From the NCBI RefSeq assembly GCF_008151785.1, contig NZ_CP036523.1:248001-312000 (forward strand): a stretch of DNA of 64,000 nucleotides, read 5' to 3'. The notes beneath the pieces are model-generated. The model ran no database searches, had not been told where the DNA came from, and worked only from the letters and a program-made list of their open reading frames with translations. The position numbers were made by a program, and so were the translations under genes. Positions 26,649 to 35,161 of the stretch are shown piece after piece (the stretch's first letter is position 1; every line of letters starts with the position of its first letter). Origin of the DNA: Peptacetobacter hiranonis. GTDB lineage: Bacteria > Bacillota > Clostridia > Peptostreptococcales > Peptostreptococcaceae.

Positions 26649-26797
26649 GCGCCAGAACTTGTAAATTTAATATAAATTCAAGTTGACGAGGTCAGAGTTA
26701 ATCGAATATTCGGCGGGTGCTCTGCGGTGTATTTACCATCGTAAAATTTCTTCAAAACTTAGAAGTGATTCTTTGAACAAAGGGAAATTTGAGTAAA
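26649..26797 (+). ncRNA. glmS ribozyme/riboswitch
   Basis: A self-cleaving RNA that senses glucosamine-6-phosphate and triggers decay of glmS mRNA. Conserved blocks are all present in order: GCGCCAGAACTT, AAGTTGACGAGG, TCGAATATTCGGCGGGTGC, and the 3' pseudoknot domain TTCTTCAAAAC...TTGAACAAAGGGAAA. Cleavage is expected just before GCGCC at 26649. It lies 60 bases upstream of glmS. Confidence 0.96.
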
Positions 26798-26855
26798 TAA
26801 TTTTTTTATCACTACTTCTAAAAATATATAAATAATTTTTAGGAGGCACAGAAAT

Positions 26856-28682
26856 ATGTGTGGAATAGTTGGGTACTTAGGTACTAAAAATGCATCAGAG
26901 GTGATAGTCGATGGACTATCAAAATTAGAGTACAGAGGTTATGATTCAGCAGGTGTTGCTGTATGCAACGATGGTGAATTAGAAATCAGAAAATTCAAAG
27001 GTAGACTTGCTGTACTTGCAGAAGACATTGAAAAAAATGAAATGAAAGGTCACCTAGGAATAGGTCACACAAGATGGGCAACTCATGGAGAACCATCAGA
27101 TGTGAACTCTCATCCTCATTTTAATAAGGACAAAACAATAGCAGTTGTCCACAATGGGATAATAGAAAACTACATGGAATTAAAGGAAGAATTAAAAGAA
27201 GATGGAGTAGAATTCAGATCAGAAACAGATACAGAAGTAATAGCTCACTTAGTAGACAAATACTACGAAGGAAATCTTCTTGACGCTGTTTACAAAACAG
27301 TAGCTAGATTAAGAGGTGCTTATGCATTAGGAGTTATATGCAAAGATAATGAAGATGAATTAGTAGCTGTTAGAAAAGACAGTCCTCTTATAGCGGGTGT
27401 TGGAGAAGGAGAAAACTTCATAGCTTCAGATATACCAGCACTTTTAAAATACACTAGAAAAGTATACTTCCTTGAAAATGGAGAAGTTGTTCATATAAAA
27501 GGAAACGAACTTAAAATATACGACTCAGAAAGAAATCCTGTTGAAAAAGAAATATACGATGTAAAATGGGATATAGAAGCAGCTTCAAAAGGTGGATACG
27601 ACTGTTTCATGCTTAAAGAAATAAATGAACAGCCAGAAGGTGTTAAAAACACACTTGAAAGAAGAATAGACGAAAATGGAAACATAGTATTAGACGGAAT
27701 CCATTTAACTAAAGAAGACTTAGACAATATAAATAGAATATATATAGTTGCTTGTGGTACTGCATATCATGCTGGATTACTTGGAAAAAATGCACTTGAA
27801 AAATACTTAAAAGTGCCAGTAATAACAGACATAGCTTCAGAATTTAGATACAGTGACAATTTTGTTGATGAACATTCTTTAGTAATATTAGTAAGCCAAT
27901 CAGGAGAAACAGCTGATACACTAGCAGTTTTAAGAGATTCAAAAGCTAAAGGTGCTAAAATACTTGCTATAACAAATGTAGTAGGTTCATCAATATCAAG
28001 AGAAGCAGACGAAGTATTCTATACTTGGGCTGGTCCTGAAATAGCAGTTGCTTCAACAAAAGCGTACACTACTCAGATAACTTCTTTATATATGATAGCT
28101 CTAAACTTTGCTCTTGAAAAAGGAACAATAACTAGAGAAGAATATTTAGAAACTATAGAAAAAATGAAAGAACTTCCTGAAAAAATACAGAGTGTGTTAG
28201 ATAATCAGGATAAAATAAAAGAAACAGCAGAAAAAATAGTTTCAAAAGAGCATGTATTCTTCCTTGGAAGAGGAGTTGATTACTCACTAGCTATGGAAGG
28301 GTCTTTAAAATTAAAAGAAGTTTCATATATACACTCAGAAGCATTTGCGGCAGGAGAATTAAAACATGGAACAATAGCTCTTATAGAAGAAGGAACTCCA
28401 GTGATATCTATAGCAACACAGGAAAACTTATTTGAAAAAATGGTATCAAATATGCAGGAAGTAAAAGCAAGAGGTGCATTTGTTGCATCAATAGCTCAGG
28501 AACACAACAGAAGTGTAGAAAAAGTTTCTGATGAAGTAATATACATACCAAACTGCGATGATATGTTAGTTCCTATAGTTGCGGTTGTACCAATGCAGCT
28601 ATTAGCATACTATGTATCAACAATGAAAGGGCTTGATGTAGATAAACCGAGAAACCTTGCCAAGTCTGTTACAGTTGAATAA
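26856..28682 (+). CDS. glmS: Glutamine-fructose-6-phosphate aminotransferase
   Basis: Makes glucosamine-6-phosphate from fructose-6-phosphate and glutamine, the first committed step to UDP-GlcNAc. Starts MCGIVGYLG, so Cys2 becomes the N-terminal nucleophile after Met removal. The glutaminase domain covers about residues 1-240 and two SIS sugar-isomerase domains about 285-420 and 455-600, ending in the usual KSVTVE. 608 residues is normal. AGGAGGC precedes the ATG. Controlled by the ribozyme upstream. Confidence 0.98.
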   Translation: MCGIVGYLGTKNASEVIVDGLSKLEYRGYDSAGVAVCNDGELEIRKFKGRLAVLAEDIEKNEMKGHLGIGHTRWATHGEPSDVNSHPHFNKDKTIAVVHNGIIENYMELKEELKEDGVEFRSETDTEVIAHLVDKYYEGNLLDAVYKTVARLRGAYALGVICKDNEDELVAVRKDSPLIAGVGEGENFIASDIPALLKYTRKVYFLENGEVVHIKGNELKIYDSERNPVEKEIYDVKWDIEAASKGGYDCFMLKEINEQPEGVKNTLERRIDENGNIVLDGIHLTKEDLDNINRIYIVACGTAYHAGLLGKNALEKYLKVPVITDIASEFRYSDNFVDEHSLVILVSQSGETADTLAVLRDSKAKGAKILAITNVVGSSISREADEVFYTWAGPEIAVASTKAYTTQITSLYMIALNFALEKGTITREEYLETIEKMKELPEKIQSVLDNQDKIKETAEKIVSKEHVFFLGRGVDYSLAMEGSLKLKEVSYIHSEAFAAGELKHGTIALIEEGTPVISIATQENLFEKMVSNMQEVKARGAFVASIAQEHNRSVEKVSDEVIYIPNCDDMLVPIVAVVPMQLLAYYVSTMKGLDVDKPRNLAKSVTVE

Positions 28683-28770
28683 TATATAGAAAAAAACTAT
28701 AATAGTTTAGATTTCTAAGCAAATTGAAAAAATATTTTAGTAAGAAAAATAATAAATAAAAATATAAAGT

Positions 28771-28818
28771 AAAGCTATGCAAATTTTGTGAATAAGAAAT
28801 AAGCATAGCTTTTTTTTA
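28771..28818 (+). terminator. glmS terminator
   Basis: AAGCTATGC/GCATAGCTT stem with a 22-base loop and a T-run. Confidence 0.85.
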
Positions 28819-28882
28819 TTTGAAAATAAAGTAGACAAAGGTTATCCTATTTTCATAAGAAATTCAGATTGACAAATAATTG

Positions 28883-28911
28883 TTGAAAAAAAATTTAATG
28901 TTCTATATAAT
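28883..28911 (+). promoter_or_regulatory. Promoter of the PTS operon
   Basis: TTGAAA at 28883-28888, a 17-base spacer and TATAAT at 28906-28911: a good sigma-A promoter. The leader to the first gene is about 190 bases. Confidence 0.75.
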
Positions 28912-28945
28912 GTATAATGTATTTAATGAGTTTAGGAAAAGGGAA

Positions 28946-28977
28946 AGCATAAGATTGATACCTTAGGGTATAATGCT
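28946..28977 (+). promoter_or_regulatory. Leader palindrome of the PTS operon
   Basis: A nested inverted repeat: AGCAT...ATGCT outside and ATACC-TTAG-GGTAT inside, about 35 bases after the -10 box. It may be a repressor operator or an mRNA hairpin. No T-run follows, so it is not a classical attenuator. Confidence 0.5.
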
Positions 28978-29027
28978 ATTATATTAATTTAATTGTGATA
29001 ATTTTAACTTTAAGAGGTTGGTTTAAA

Positions 29028-29081
29028 ATGCAATTTTATGATGATAATTTGTTTTCTCTATTTATAAAACTCAAAATATAA
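29028..29081 (+). CDS. Possible 17-residue leader peptide
   Basis: ATG at 29028 with AAGAGG ten bases upstream opens a 17-codon frame (MQFYDDNLFSLFIKLKI) that ends 26 bases before the PTS start. It may be a chance frame; no homologue is known to me. Confidence 0.25.
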   Translation: MQFYDDNLFSLFIKLKI

Positions 29082-29107
29082 AAATTAATGGATGGAGGAA
29101 AAGAGAT

Positions 29108-30091
29108 ATGGTAGGAATTGTTCTTGCTAGTCATGGTGATTTCGCTAATGGGATACTACAGTCAGTATCAATGATATTTGGTGAACAGCAGAATGTTAAA
29201 GCTGTTACACTACAGCCAAGCGAAGGACCAAACGATTTAAAAGCTAAGATGGAAGAAGCTATTGCTACATTCGAAAATCCTGAAGAAGTATTATTCTTAG
29301 TAGACTTATGGAGTGGAACACCATTCAATCAGGCTACAGGACTTGTTGAAGGACACGAAAAATGGGCTATAGTTACTGGTCTTAACTTACCAATGCTTGT
29401 AGAAGCATATGGTGCACGTCTATCTATGGATACTGCTCACGAAATAGCAGCTTATATAGTAGGTGCTGGAAGAGAAGGAATAAAAGTTTGTCCTGAATCT
29501 TTAGAACCTAAAAAAGAAGAAGCTGCTCCAGTTCAGGCAACTGCTGGTGGTGCAATACCAGAAGGAACAGTAATAGGTGACGGAAAAATAAAATACGTGT
29601 TAGCTCGTATAGACACACGTTTATTACATGGACAGGTTGCTACAACTTGGACAAAAACAACAAAACCAAATCGTATAATCGTAGTTTCAGATTCTGTTGC
29701 TCATGACGATTTACGTAAAAAAATGATAGAACAGGCGGCTCCTCCTGGGGTTAAAGCAAACGTTGTTCCAATCGACAAAATGATAAAAGTTCAGAAAGAT
29801 ACTCGTTTTGGAAATACTGAAGCAATGTTATTATTCGAAACACCACAGGATGCTTTAAGAGCAATAAAAGGTGGAGTTGAAGTTAAAGAACTAAACTTAG
29901 GTTCTATGGCTCACTCTGTAGGTAAAGTTGTTGCAAATAAAGCAATAGCTATGGACGCAAAAGATATAGAAACAATAGAAGAATTAAAAGATATGGGAAT
30001 AAAATTTGATGTTCGTAAGGTTCCAAGTGAATCTGGAGAAAATATCGATGATCTTCTTAAAAAAGCAAAAGCTGAATTAGCAAAAGCATAA
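29108..30091 (+). CDS. manX: PTS mannose-family transporter EIIAB
   Basis: Carries phosphate from HPr to the incoming sugar. EIIA is at about residues 1-130 with the phospho-histidine in LASHGDFANG (His9), followed by an Ala/Pro-rich linker near 140-155 and EIIB at about 160-325 with phospho-histidine in RIDTRLLHGQV. The two domains are fused as in ManX of E. coli and ManL of lactic acid bacteria. First gene of a four-gene locus with IIC, IID and ManO. Substrate is probably mannose, glucose or a related hexose. It contains more CGT Arg codons than most neighbours. Confidence 0.94.
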   Translation: MVGIVLASHGDFANGILQSVSMIFGEQQNVKAVTLQPSEGPNDLKAKMEEAIATFENPEEVLFLVDLWSGTPFNQATGLVEGHEKWAIVTGLNLPMLVEAYGARLSMDTAHEIAAYIVGAGREGIKVCPESLEPKKEEAAPVQATAGGAIPEGTVIGDGKIKYVLARIDTRLLHGQVATTWTKTTKPNRIIVVSDSVAHDDLRKKMIEQAAPPGVKANVVPIDKMIKVQKDTRFGNTEAMLLFETPQDALRAIKGGVEVKELNLGSMAHSVGKVVANKAIAMDAKDIETIEELKDMGIKFDVRKVPSESGENIDDLLKKAKAELAKA

Positions 30092-30112
30092 AGGCGAGGA
30101 GGATATAAAGTT

Positions 30113-30928
30113 ATGTCAATGATAACAGTACTTTTAATAATTGTTGTTGCCTTGCTAGCAGGTATGGAAGGGGTTCTAGATGAGTTCCAGTTCCATCAGC
30201 CTCTAGTGGCATGTACATTAATAGGATTAGTAAGTGGACATTTAACTGAGGGTGTTATCCTTGGTGGTTCATTACAGATGATAGCTCTTGGATGGGCAAA
30301 CGTTGGTGCAGCAGTTGCACCAGATGCTGCTTTAGCATCAGTTGCTTCTGCAATAATAATGGTATTAGGTTTAAATGGTGGAACAACTAATGTTCAGACT
30401 GCAATATCTACTTCTATAGCAGTTGCTATACCACTATCAGTAGCAGGTTTATTCTTAACTATGATAGTTCGTACATTATCTATACCAATAGTTCATTTCA
30501 TGGATGCTGCTGCTGAAGAAGCAAACATGAGAAAAATGGAAATGTGGCACATAATAGCTATATTACTTCAGGGTATAAGAATAGCTATACCAGCTGCTGC
30601 TTTATGTTTCGTACCAGCATCAGTTGTAACAAGCGCATTAAACTCAATGCCTGAATGGTTAGCAACAGGTATGACAATCGGTGGTGGAATGGTTGCCGCT
30701 GTTGGGTATGCAATGGTTATAAACATGATGTCAACAAAAGAAACATGGCCATTCTTCGCTCTAGGATTTGTTCTAGCTGCTATAAACCAGTTAACACTTA
30801 TAGCACTTGGTGTAATAGGTGTATCTTTAGCTCTATTATACTTAGGACTAAAAGAAAGTGCTGGAAACGGCGGTAATGGAAACGGTGGTTCTGGAGATCC
30901 ACTTGGCGATATATTAAATGAATATTAA
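30113..30928 (+). CDS. manY: PTS mannose-family transporter EIIC
   Basis: Membrane subunit that, with EIID, forms the sugar channel. 271 residues, with many hydrophobic helices beginning at residue 4 (ITVLLIIVVALLAGMEG) and the family block SLQMIALGWANVGAA. The C-terminus is a Gly/Asn-rich tail, NGGNGNGGSGD. AGGAGG precedes the ATG. In several lactic acid bacteria and Listeria, ManY/ManZ homologues also serve as receptors for class IIa bacteriocins; whether that holds here is not known. Confidence 0.94.
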   Translation: MSMITVLLIIVVALLAGMEGVLDEFQFHQPLVACTLIGLVSGHLTEGVILGGSLQMIALGWANVGAAVAPDAALASVASAIIMVLGLNGGTTNVQTAISTSIAVAIPLSVAGLFLTMIVRTLSIPIVHFMDAAAEEANMRKMEMWHIIAILLQGIRIAIPAAALCFVPASVVTSALNSMPEWLATGMTIGGGMVAAVGYAMVINMMSTKETWPFFALGFVLAAINQLTLIALGVIGVSLALLYLGLKESAGNGGNGNGGSGDPLGDILNEY

Positions 30929-30949
30929 TCTTGAAGGAGGAAAAGAAAA

Positions 30950-31867
30950 ATGGCAGAAAGAAAAACATTAACTAAAAAAGACCGTATGTCTGTTGCTTGG
31001 CGTCATCAGTTCCTTCAGGGTTCTTGGAACTATGAACGTATGCAGAATGGTGGATGGTGTTATTCAATGATACCAGCTATCAAAAAATTATATACAAATA
31101 AAGAAGACCAGATTGCTGCTTTAAAAAGACACATGGAATTCTACAATACACATCCTTACGTATCAGCTCCAGTTATAGGGGTTACATTAGCACTTGAAGA
31201 AGAAAGAGCTAATGGTGCTGAAGTTAACGACCAGGCAATACAGGGTGTTAAAGTTGGTATGATGGGACCTCTAGCAGGGGTTGGTGACCCAGTATTCTGG
31301 TTCACTCTAAGACCAATACTTGGAGCATTAGGTGCTTCATTAGCATTAGGTGGAAACATAGTTGGTCCACTAATATTCTTCTTCGCATGGAATATAATCC
31401 GTATGGCTTTCTTATGGTACACTCAGGAATTCGGATACAAAGTTGGTAACTCAATAGCACAGGATTTATCTGGTGGATTATTAGGAAAAATAACTCAGGG
31501 AGCTTCAATACTTGGTATGTTCATAATAGGTTCTCTAGTTCAGCGTTGGGTAAGTATTTCATTTACTCCAATAGTTTCTCAGGTTACACAGTCTGAAGGT
31601 GCTTATATAGATTGGGCTAGCTTACCAGCTGGAACAGAAGGTATAAAACAGGCACTTACAATGTATAACTCATTAGGTGGAAATGCTCTAGATGTAGTTA
31701 AAACTACTACATTACAGGGTAACTTAGACCAGTTAATACCTGGACTTGCAGCTTTATTATTAACATTATTATGCTGTAAGTTATTAAAGAAAAACGTATC
31801 TCCAATAGTAATAATCATAGCATTATTCATAGTTGGTATAGGTGCTCACTTATTAGGTATAATGTAA
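30950..31867 (+). CDS. manZ: PTS mannose-family transporter EIID
   Basis: Second membrane subunit of the permease, 305 residues. It opens with the cytoplasmic block typical of EIID (RMSVAWRHQFLQGSWNYERM, then MQNGGWCYSMIPAIKKLY) and has helices mainly in the C-terminal half, ending LFIVGIGAHLLGIM. The ribosome binding site GGAGGAAA is eleven bases upstream. A terminator after the gene partly separates it from manO. Confidence 0.94.
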   Translation: MAERKTLTKKDRMSVAWRHQFLQGSWNYERMQNGGWCYSMIPAIKKLYTNKEDQIAALKRHMEFYNTHPYVSAPVIGVTLALEEERANGAEVNDQAIQGVKVGMMGPLAGVGDPVFWFTLRPILGALGASLALGGNIVGPLIFFFAWNIIRMAFLWYTQEFGYKVGNSIAQDLSGGLLGKITQGASILGMFIIGSLVQRWVSISFTPIVSQVTQSEGAYIDWASLPAGTEGIKQALTMYNSLGGNALDVVKTTTLQGNLDQLIPGLAALLLTLLCCKLLKKNVSPIVIIIALFIVGIGAHLLGIM

Positions 31868-31894
31868 TTAAATATTTTCAAATATATTACAAAG

Positions 31895-31925
31895 GAAAAG
31901 CTCAGTTATCTGAGCTTTTTCTTTA
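31895..31925 (+). terminator. Terminator between manZ and manO
   Basis: AAAAGCTCAG/CTGAGCTTTT stem with TTATC loop and T-rich tail. It should lower expression of manO relative to the transporter. Confidence 0.85.
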
Positions 31926-31953
31926 AATATAATATTTTTTAGGAGGGTGTTTA

Positions 31954-32343
31954 ATGGCTCAATCAATGAACACAAAGGTAGACTATACAGTACCTGCGAC
32001 ATCATTCTTAGGTTTAACTAGCTACGGAAATGTAATGATTGGTGATAAAGCGTTTGAATTCTATAATGAAAAAAATGTAAACGACTATATTCAGATTCCT
32101 TGGACAGAAGTAGATCATGTATTAGGATCTGTAAGTTTTCGTGGAAAATGGATATCTCGTTTTGCAATAGTTACAAAAGAAAATGGAACATATAGCTTTT
32201 CTACAAGAGATAATAAAGCTACTTTAAGAGCTGTAAATAAATATATAGAATCAGACAAATTATTAAAATCTTTAACTTTCTTCCAAGTAATAGGACGCGG
32301 GTTAAAAAGATTATTTAGAATAAAAGATAAAAATGAAAAATAA
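31954..32343 (+). CDS. manO: DUF956 family protein (ManO)
   Basis: A 129-residue protein of the DUF956 family, which is almost always found after mannose-family PTS genes in Firmicutes and is often named ManO. It looks like a small beta-rich cytosolic domain (PH-like), with a conserved core around WTEVDHVLGSVSFRGKWI and RFAIVTKENG. It is proposed to affect PTS expression or activity, but its biochemical role is not settled. AGGAGGG precedes the ATG. A short terminator follows at 32356. Confidence 0.85.
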   Translation: MAQSMNTKVDYTVPATSFLGLTSYGNVMIGDKAFEFYNEKNVNDYIQIPWTEVDHVLGSVSFRGKWISRFAIVTKENGTYSFSTRDNKATLRAVNKYIESDKLLKSLTFFQVIGRGLKRLFRIKDKNEK

Positions 32344-32355
32344 AGAAATAAATTA

Positions 32356-32382
32356 GAGTGTATGAAAATACACTTTTTTTTA
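32356..32382 (+). terminator. manO terminator
   Basis: AGTGTAT/ATACACT stem with GAAA-type loop and eight T. Confidence 0.85.
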
Positions 32383-32607
32383 TGCCTATATATAGTATTG
32401 AGAAAAATAAATATAAATAAAATAAAGGTTAAATAGGGTTTAAAGATAAGTTTTTATTATGATTAAATAAAAAATATGTATTTAATAAAACTATTTTGTT
32501 TTGTTATACTATAGTTATTAACGATACATTAAAAAATTTAAAAAATTTGTTTTATATGATATAATAAAAACAAGAACGTATACAAGTTAAGGAAGGTAGG
32601 GATACAA

Positions 32608-33384
32608 ATGAAATTAAACAAAAAATTTAAAGTTCTAGCAATAGGTGCAGCATTAGTATTATCTATAGGTGCTGTTGGATGTAGTAAACAGGAAGAAGCT
32701 CCAAAAGAAGAAGCTAAACAGGAACAGGCTAAAGCAGAAGTTAAAACTATAAAAGGTGACGAATTAGTAGAAGCAATGAAAGATGCTAACACTGTAGTAA
32801 TAGATGCTAGAGACGCTTCTGAATACGAAGCTGGACATATAAAAGGAGCATTAAATGTTTTTGTAGATGAAGCTGAATCTAAACTTGGCGATCTTGAACA
32901 GTACAAAGACAAAAAAGTAATAGTATACTGCAACTCAGGTAAAAAGAGTGGAAAATTAGCACAGTTATTAGTAGATAACGGATTTACAGATGTTTCTAAT
33001 GCAGATGGTGTTAAACAGTATGAATATGAATTAGTTCAGGGTAAAGAAGAACCTAAAGCTGAAAAAGCAGAAGTTAAAACTATGAAAGGTGATGAAGTAG
33101 TAGAAGCAATGAAAGATACTGCTAACACTGTAGTAATAGATGCTAGAGATGCTAAAGACTTCGCTAAAGGACATATAGATGGTGCTATAAACATATTCGT
33201 TGACGAAGCTAAAGATAAATTAGGTGAATTAGAACAGTACAAAGACAAAAAAGTAATAGTATACTGCAACTCAGGAAATAAGAGTGGAAAATTAGCACAG
33301 TTCTTAGTAGACAATGGATTTACAGATGTTTACAATGCAGACGGTGTTAAACAGTACGAATACAACCTAGTTAAAGGTGAATAA
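32608..33384 (+). CDS. Lipoprotein with two rhodanese domains
   Basis: A surface lipoprotein: signal peptide of about 25 residues with lipobox GAVGC, then a Glu/Lys/Ala-rich linker and two rhodanese domains (about 48-142 and 155-255). Each has the persulfide loop CNSGxKSG with the active cysteine. The two domains are a tandem duplication that is still recognisable in the DNA, for example a 20-base identical run near 32902 and 33238. Rhodaneses transfer sulfane sulfur; outside the membrane the donor may be thiosulfate or polysulfide. The physiological role is unknown. AAGGAAGG serves as ribosome binding site. Confidence 0.85.
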   Translation: MKLNKKFKVLAIGAALVLSIGAVGCSKQEEAPKEEAKQEQAKAEVKTIKGDELVEAMKDANTVVIDARDASEYEAGHIKGALNVFVDEAESKLGDLEQYKDKKVIVYCNSGKKSGKLAQLLVDNGFTDVSNADGVKQYEYELVQGKEEPKAEKAEVKTMKGDEVVEAMKDTANTVVIDARDAKDFAKGHIDGAINIFVDEAKDKLGELEQYKDKKVIVYCNSGNKSGKLAQFLVDNGFTDVYNADGVKQYEYNLVKGE

Positions 33385-33411
33385 TTAAAATAGAATAATA
33401 GATTTTTTTAG

Positions 33412-33449
33412 GAAAGACTGTATTTATAAAAATACAGTCTTTTTTTTGT
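33412..33449 (+). terminator. Terminator after rhodanese lipoprotein
   Basis: AAAGACTGTATTT/AAATACAGTCTTT stem and T-run. The rest of the 380-base gap up to murA is AT-rich, with several TATAAT-like sequences but no convincing promoter pair and no gene. Confidence 0.9.
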
Positions 33450-33764
33450 TAATCCCTTCATAAAGTTTACATAAAGTGATATAATTGATAAGGCGTAAAA
33501 TGTTGAATTGTAGATAAATGATGAAATGGTTTAAATTTTGCGACTAATTAAAAAAGGTTACAAACTTTATAAGAGTAATGAAATTTTTAGAAAATTATTA
33601 TATAATAAAGAATACGATAAAAATAAAAAATAAGAATAAATACACAAAAAAACAGTGTATAAAAATAGAATATAAACATAAAAATACTAAAATAGATAGA
33701 ATAAATATATAAATATGAGAGATAGCCAATTAAATATAGATAAAAAAGTTAGAGGAGAAAAAAT

Positions 33765-35015
33765 ATGCCAAAAATAATAGTTAAAAAAAGTGCACCTTTA
33801 AGAGGGACAGTTAAAATAGACGGAGCAAAAAATGCTGTATTACCTATAATAGCAGCTACATTACTTGCAGAAGGAAAATCAGTTTTAAAAGGAGTACCAA
33901 ATCTTAGAGATGTTCATGTTATATCAGATCTTTTAAGACATTTAGGTGCTGAAGTAACATATGAAGGAACTACTTTAACAGTAGATGCTAGTAATATAAC
34001 TACTTGTGAAGCACCATACGAACTAGTTAGAAAAATGAGAGCTTCATTCTTAGTAATGGGTCCTTTACTTGCTAGATTTAATCATACAAAAATATCTATG
34101 CCAGGTGGATGTGCTATAGGAACAAGACCTATAGATTTACATCTAAAAGGATTCAAATCATTAGGAGCTGAAGTAGAAATAGATCATGGATTTGTAGAAG
34201 CAAAAACAGAAAAATTAACAGGAAACAAATTATACCTTGATTTCCCATCAGTAGGAGCTACAGAAAACATAATGATGGCTGCAGCATTAGCAGAAGGAAC
34301 AACTATAATAGAAAATGCAGCAGAAGAACCAGAAATAGTTGACTTAGCTAACTTCCTAAACGAAATGGGTGCAAACGTTAAAGGTGCAGGAACAAATACA
34401 ATAAAAATAAAAGGTGTTGAATCTTTAAAAGGTGCTGAACATACAGTAATACCTGACAGAATAGAAGCAGCTACTTACATGGTTGCAGCAGCTATGACAA
34501 AAGGTGATATAACTGTGGAAAACGTACTTATGGAACACTTAAAACCAATAATAGCAAAATTAAGAGAAACTGGCTGTGAAATAATTGAGATGGAAAATGC
34601 AGTTAGAGTAATAGGGCCAGAAGTATTAAAACCAATAGATATAAAAACACTTCCACATCCTGGATTCCCAACAGATGTTCAGGCACAGTTTATGGCAATG
34701 CTTACAATAGCTAATGGAACAGCAGTTGTTATAGAAACTGTATTTGAAAACAGATTTATGCACGTTGCTGAATTCAACAGAATGGGAGCAGACATAAAAA
34801 TAGAAGGAAGAAGCGCTATAGTAAATGGTGTTGATAAATTATACGGAGCTAAAGTTAATGCTACAGATTTAAGAGCTGGTGCAGCGCTTATACTATGTGG
34901 ACTTATAGCAGAAGGTGAAACACAGATAGGCGAAATATACCATATACAGAGAGGTTATGTGGATATAGACAAGAAAATAAGAGCTTTAGGTGGTAATATA
35001 GAAATAGTTGAATAA
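33765..35015 (+). CDS. murA: UDP-N-acetylglucosamine 1-carboxyvinyltransferase
   Basis: Transfers enolpyruvate from PEP to UDP-GlcNAc, the first committed step of peptidoglycan synthesis. 416 residues. Lys22-Asn23 in DGAKNAVLP bind the substrate, and the loop [10 protein letters not shown] carries Cys116, the residue attacked by fosfomycin; so no resistance change (Cys to Asp) is present. It lies directly before the mreB homologue. In related spore formers spoIID, spoIIQ and spoIIID lie between these two; here none is present. Confidence 0.96.
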   Translation: MPKIIVKKSAPLRGTVKIDGAKNAVLPIIAATLLAEGKSVLKGVPNLRDVHVISDLLRHLGAEVTYEGTTLTVDASNITTCEAPYELVRKMRASFLVMGPLLARFNHTKISMPGGCAIGTRPIDLHLKGFKSLGAEVEIDHGFVEAKTEKLTGNKLYLDFPSVGATENIMMAAALAEGTTIIENAAEEPEIVDLANFLNEMGANVKGAGTNTIKIKGVESLKGAEHTVIPDRIEAATYMVAAAMTKGDITVENVLMEHLKPIIAKLRETGCEIIEMENAVRVIGPEVLKPIDIKTLPHPGFPTDVQAQFMAMLTIANGTAVVIETVFENRFMHVAEFNRMGADIKIEGRSAIVNGVDKLYGAKVNATDLRAGAALILCGLIAEGETQIGEIYHIQRGYVDIDKKIRALGGNIEIVE

Positions 35016-35161
35016 TATTTTCGAAAAATACCTAAGGTTTATTAATAATGCGAAAAAATAATAGATTTACAAGATAATAATAATTTGAAAATATGATATA
35101 ATTTAGTATATAGCTAAAATTATTTAGCAAAAAATATTTGAATGACAAAGGAGTTTTTAAA

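Noticed and set aside
29010-29036. Sigma-54 promoter before the mannose PTS genes
   Set aside because: GG and GC elements are present, but their spacing (8 or 12 bases) does not fit the fixed -24/-12 pattern, and a good sigma-A promoter exists at 28883.
33451-33764. Promoter pairs upstream of murA
   Set aside because: Several TATAAT-like sequences occur, as expected in such AT-rich DNA, but none has a -35 box at acceptable spacing.
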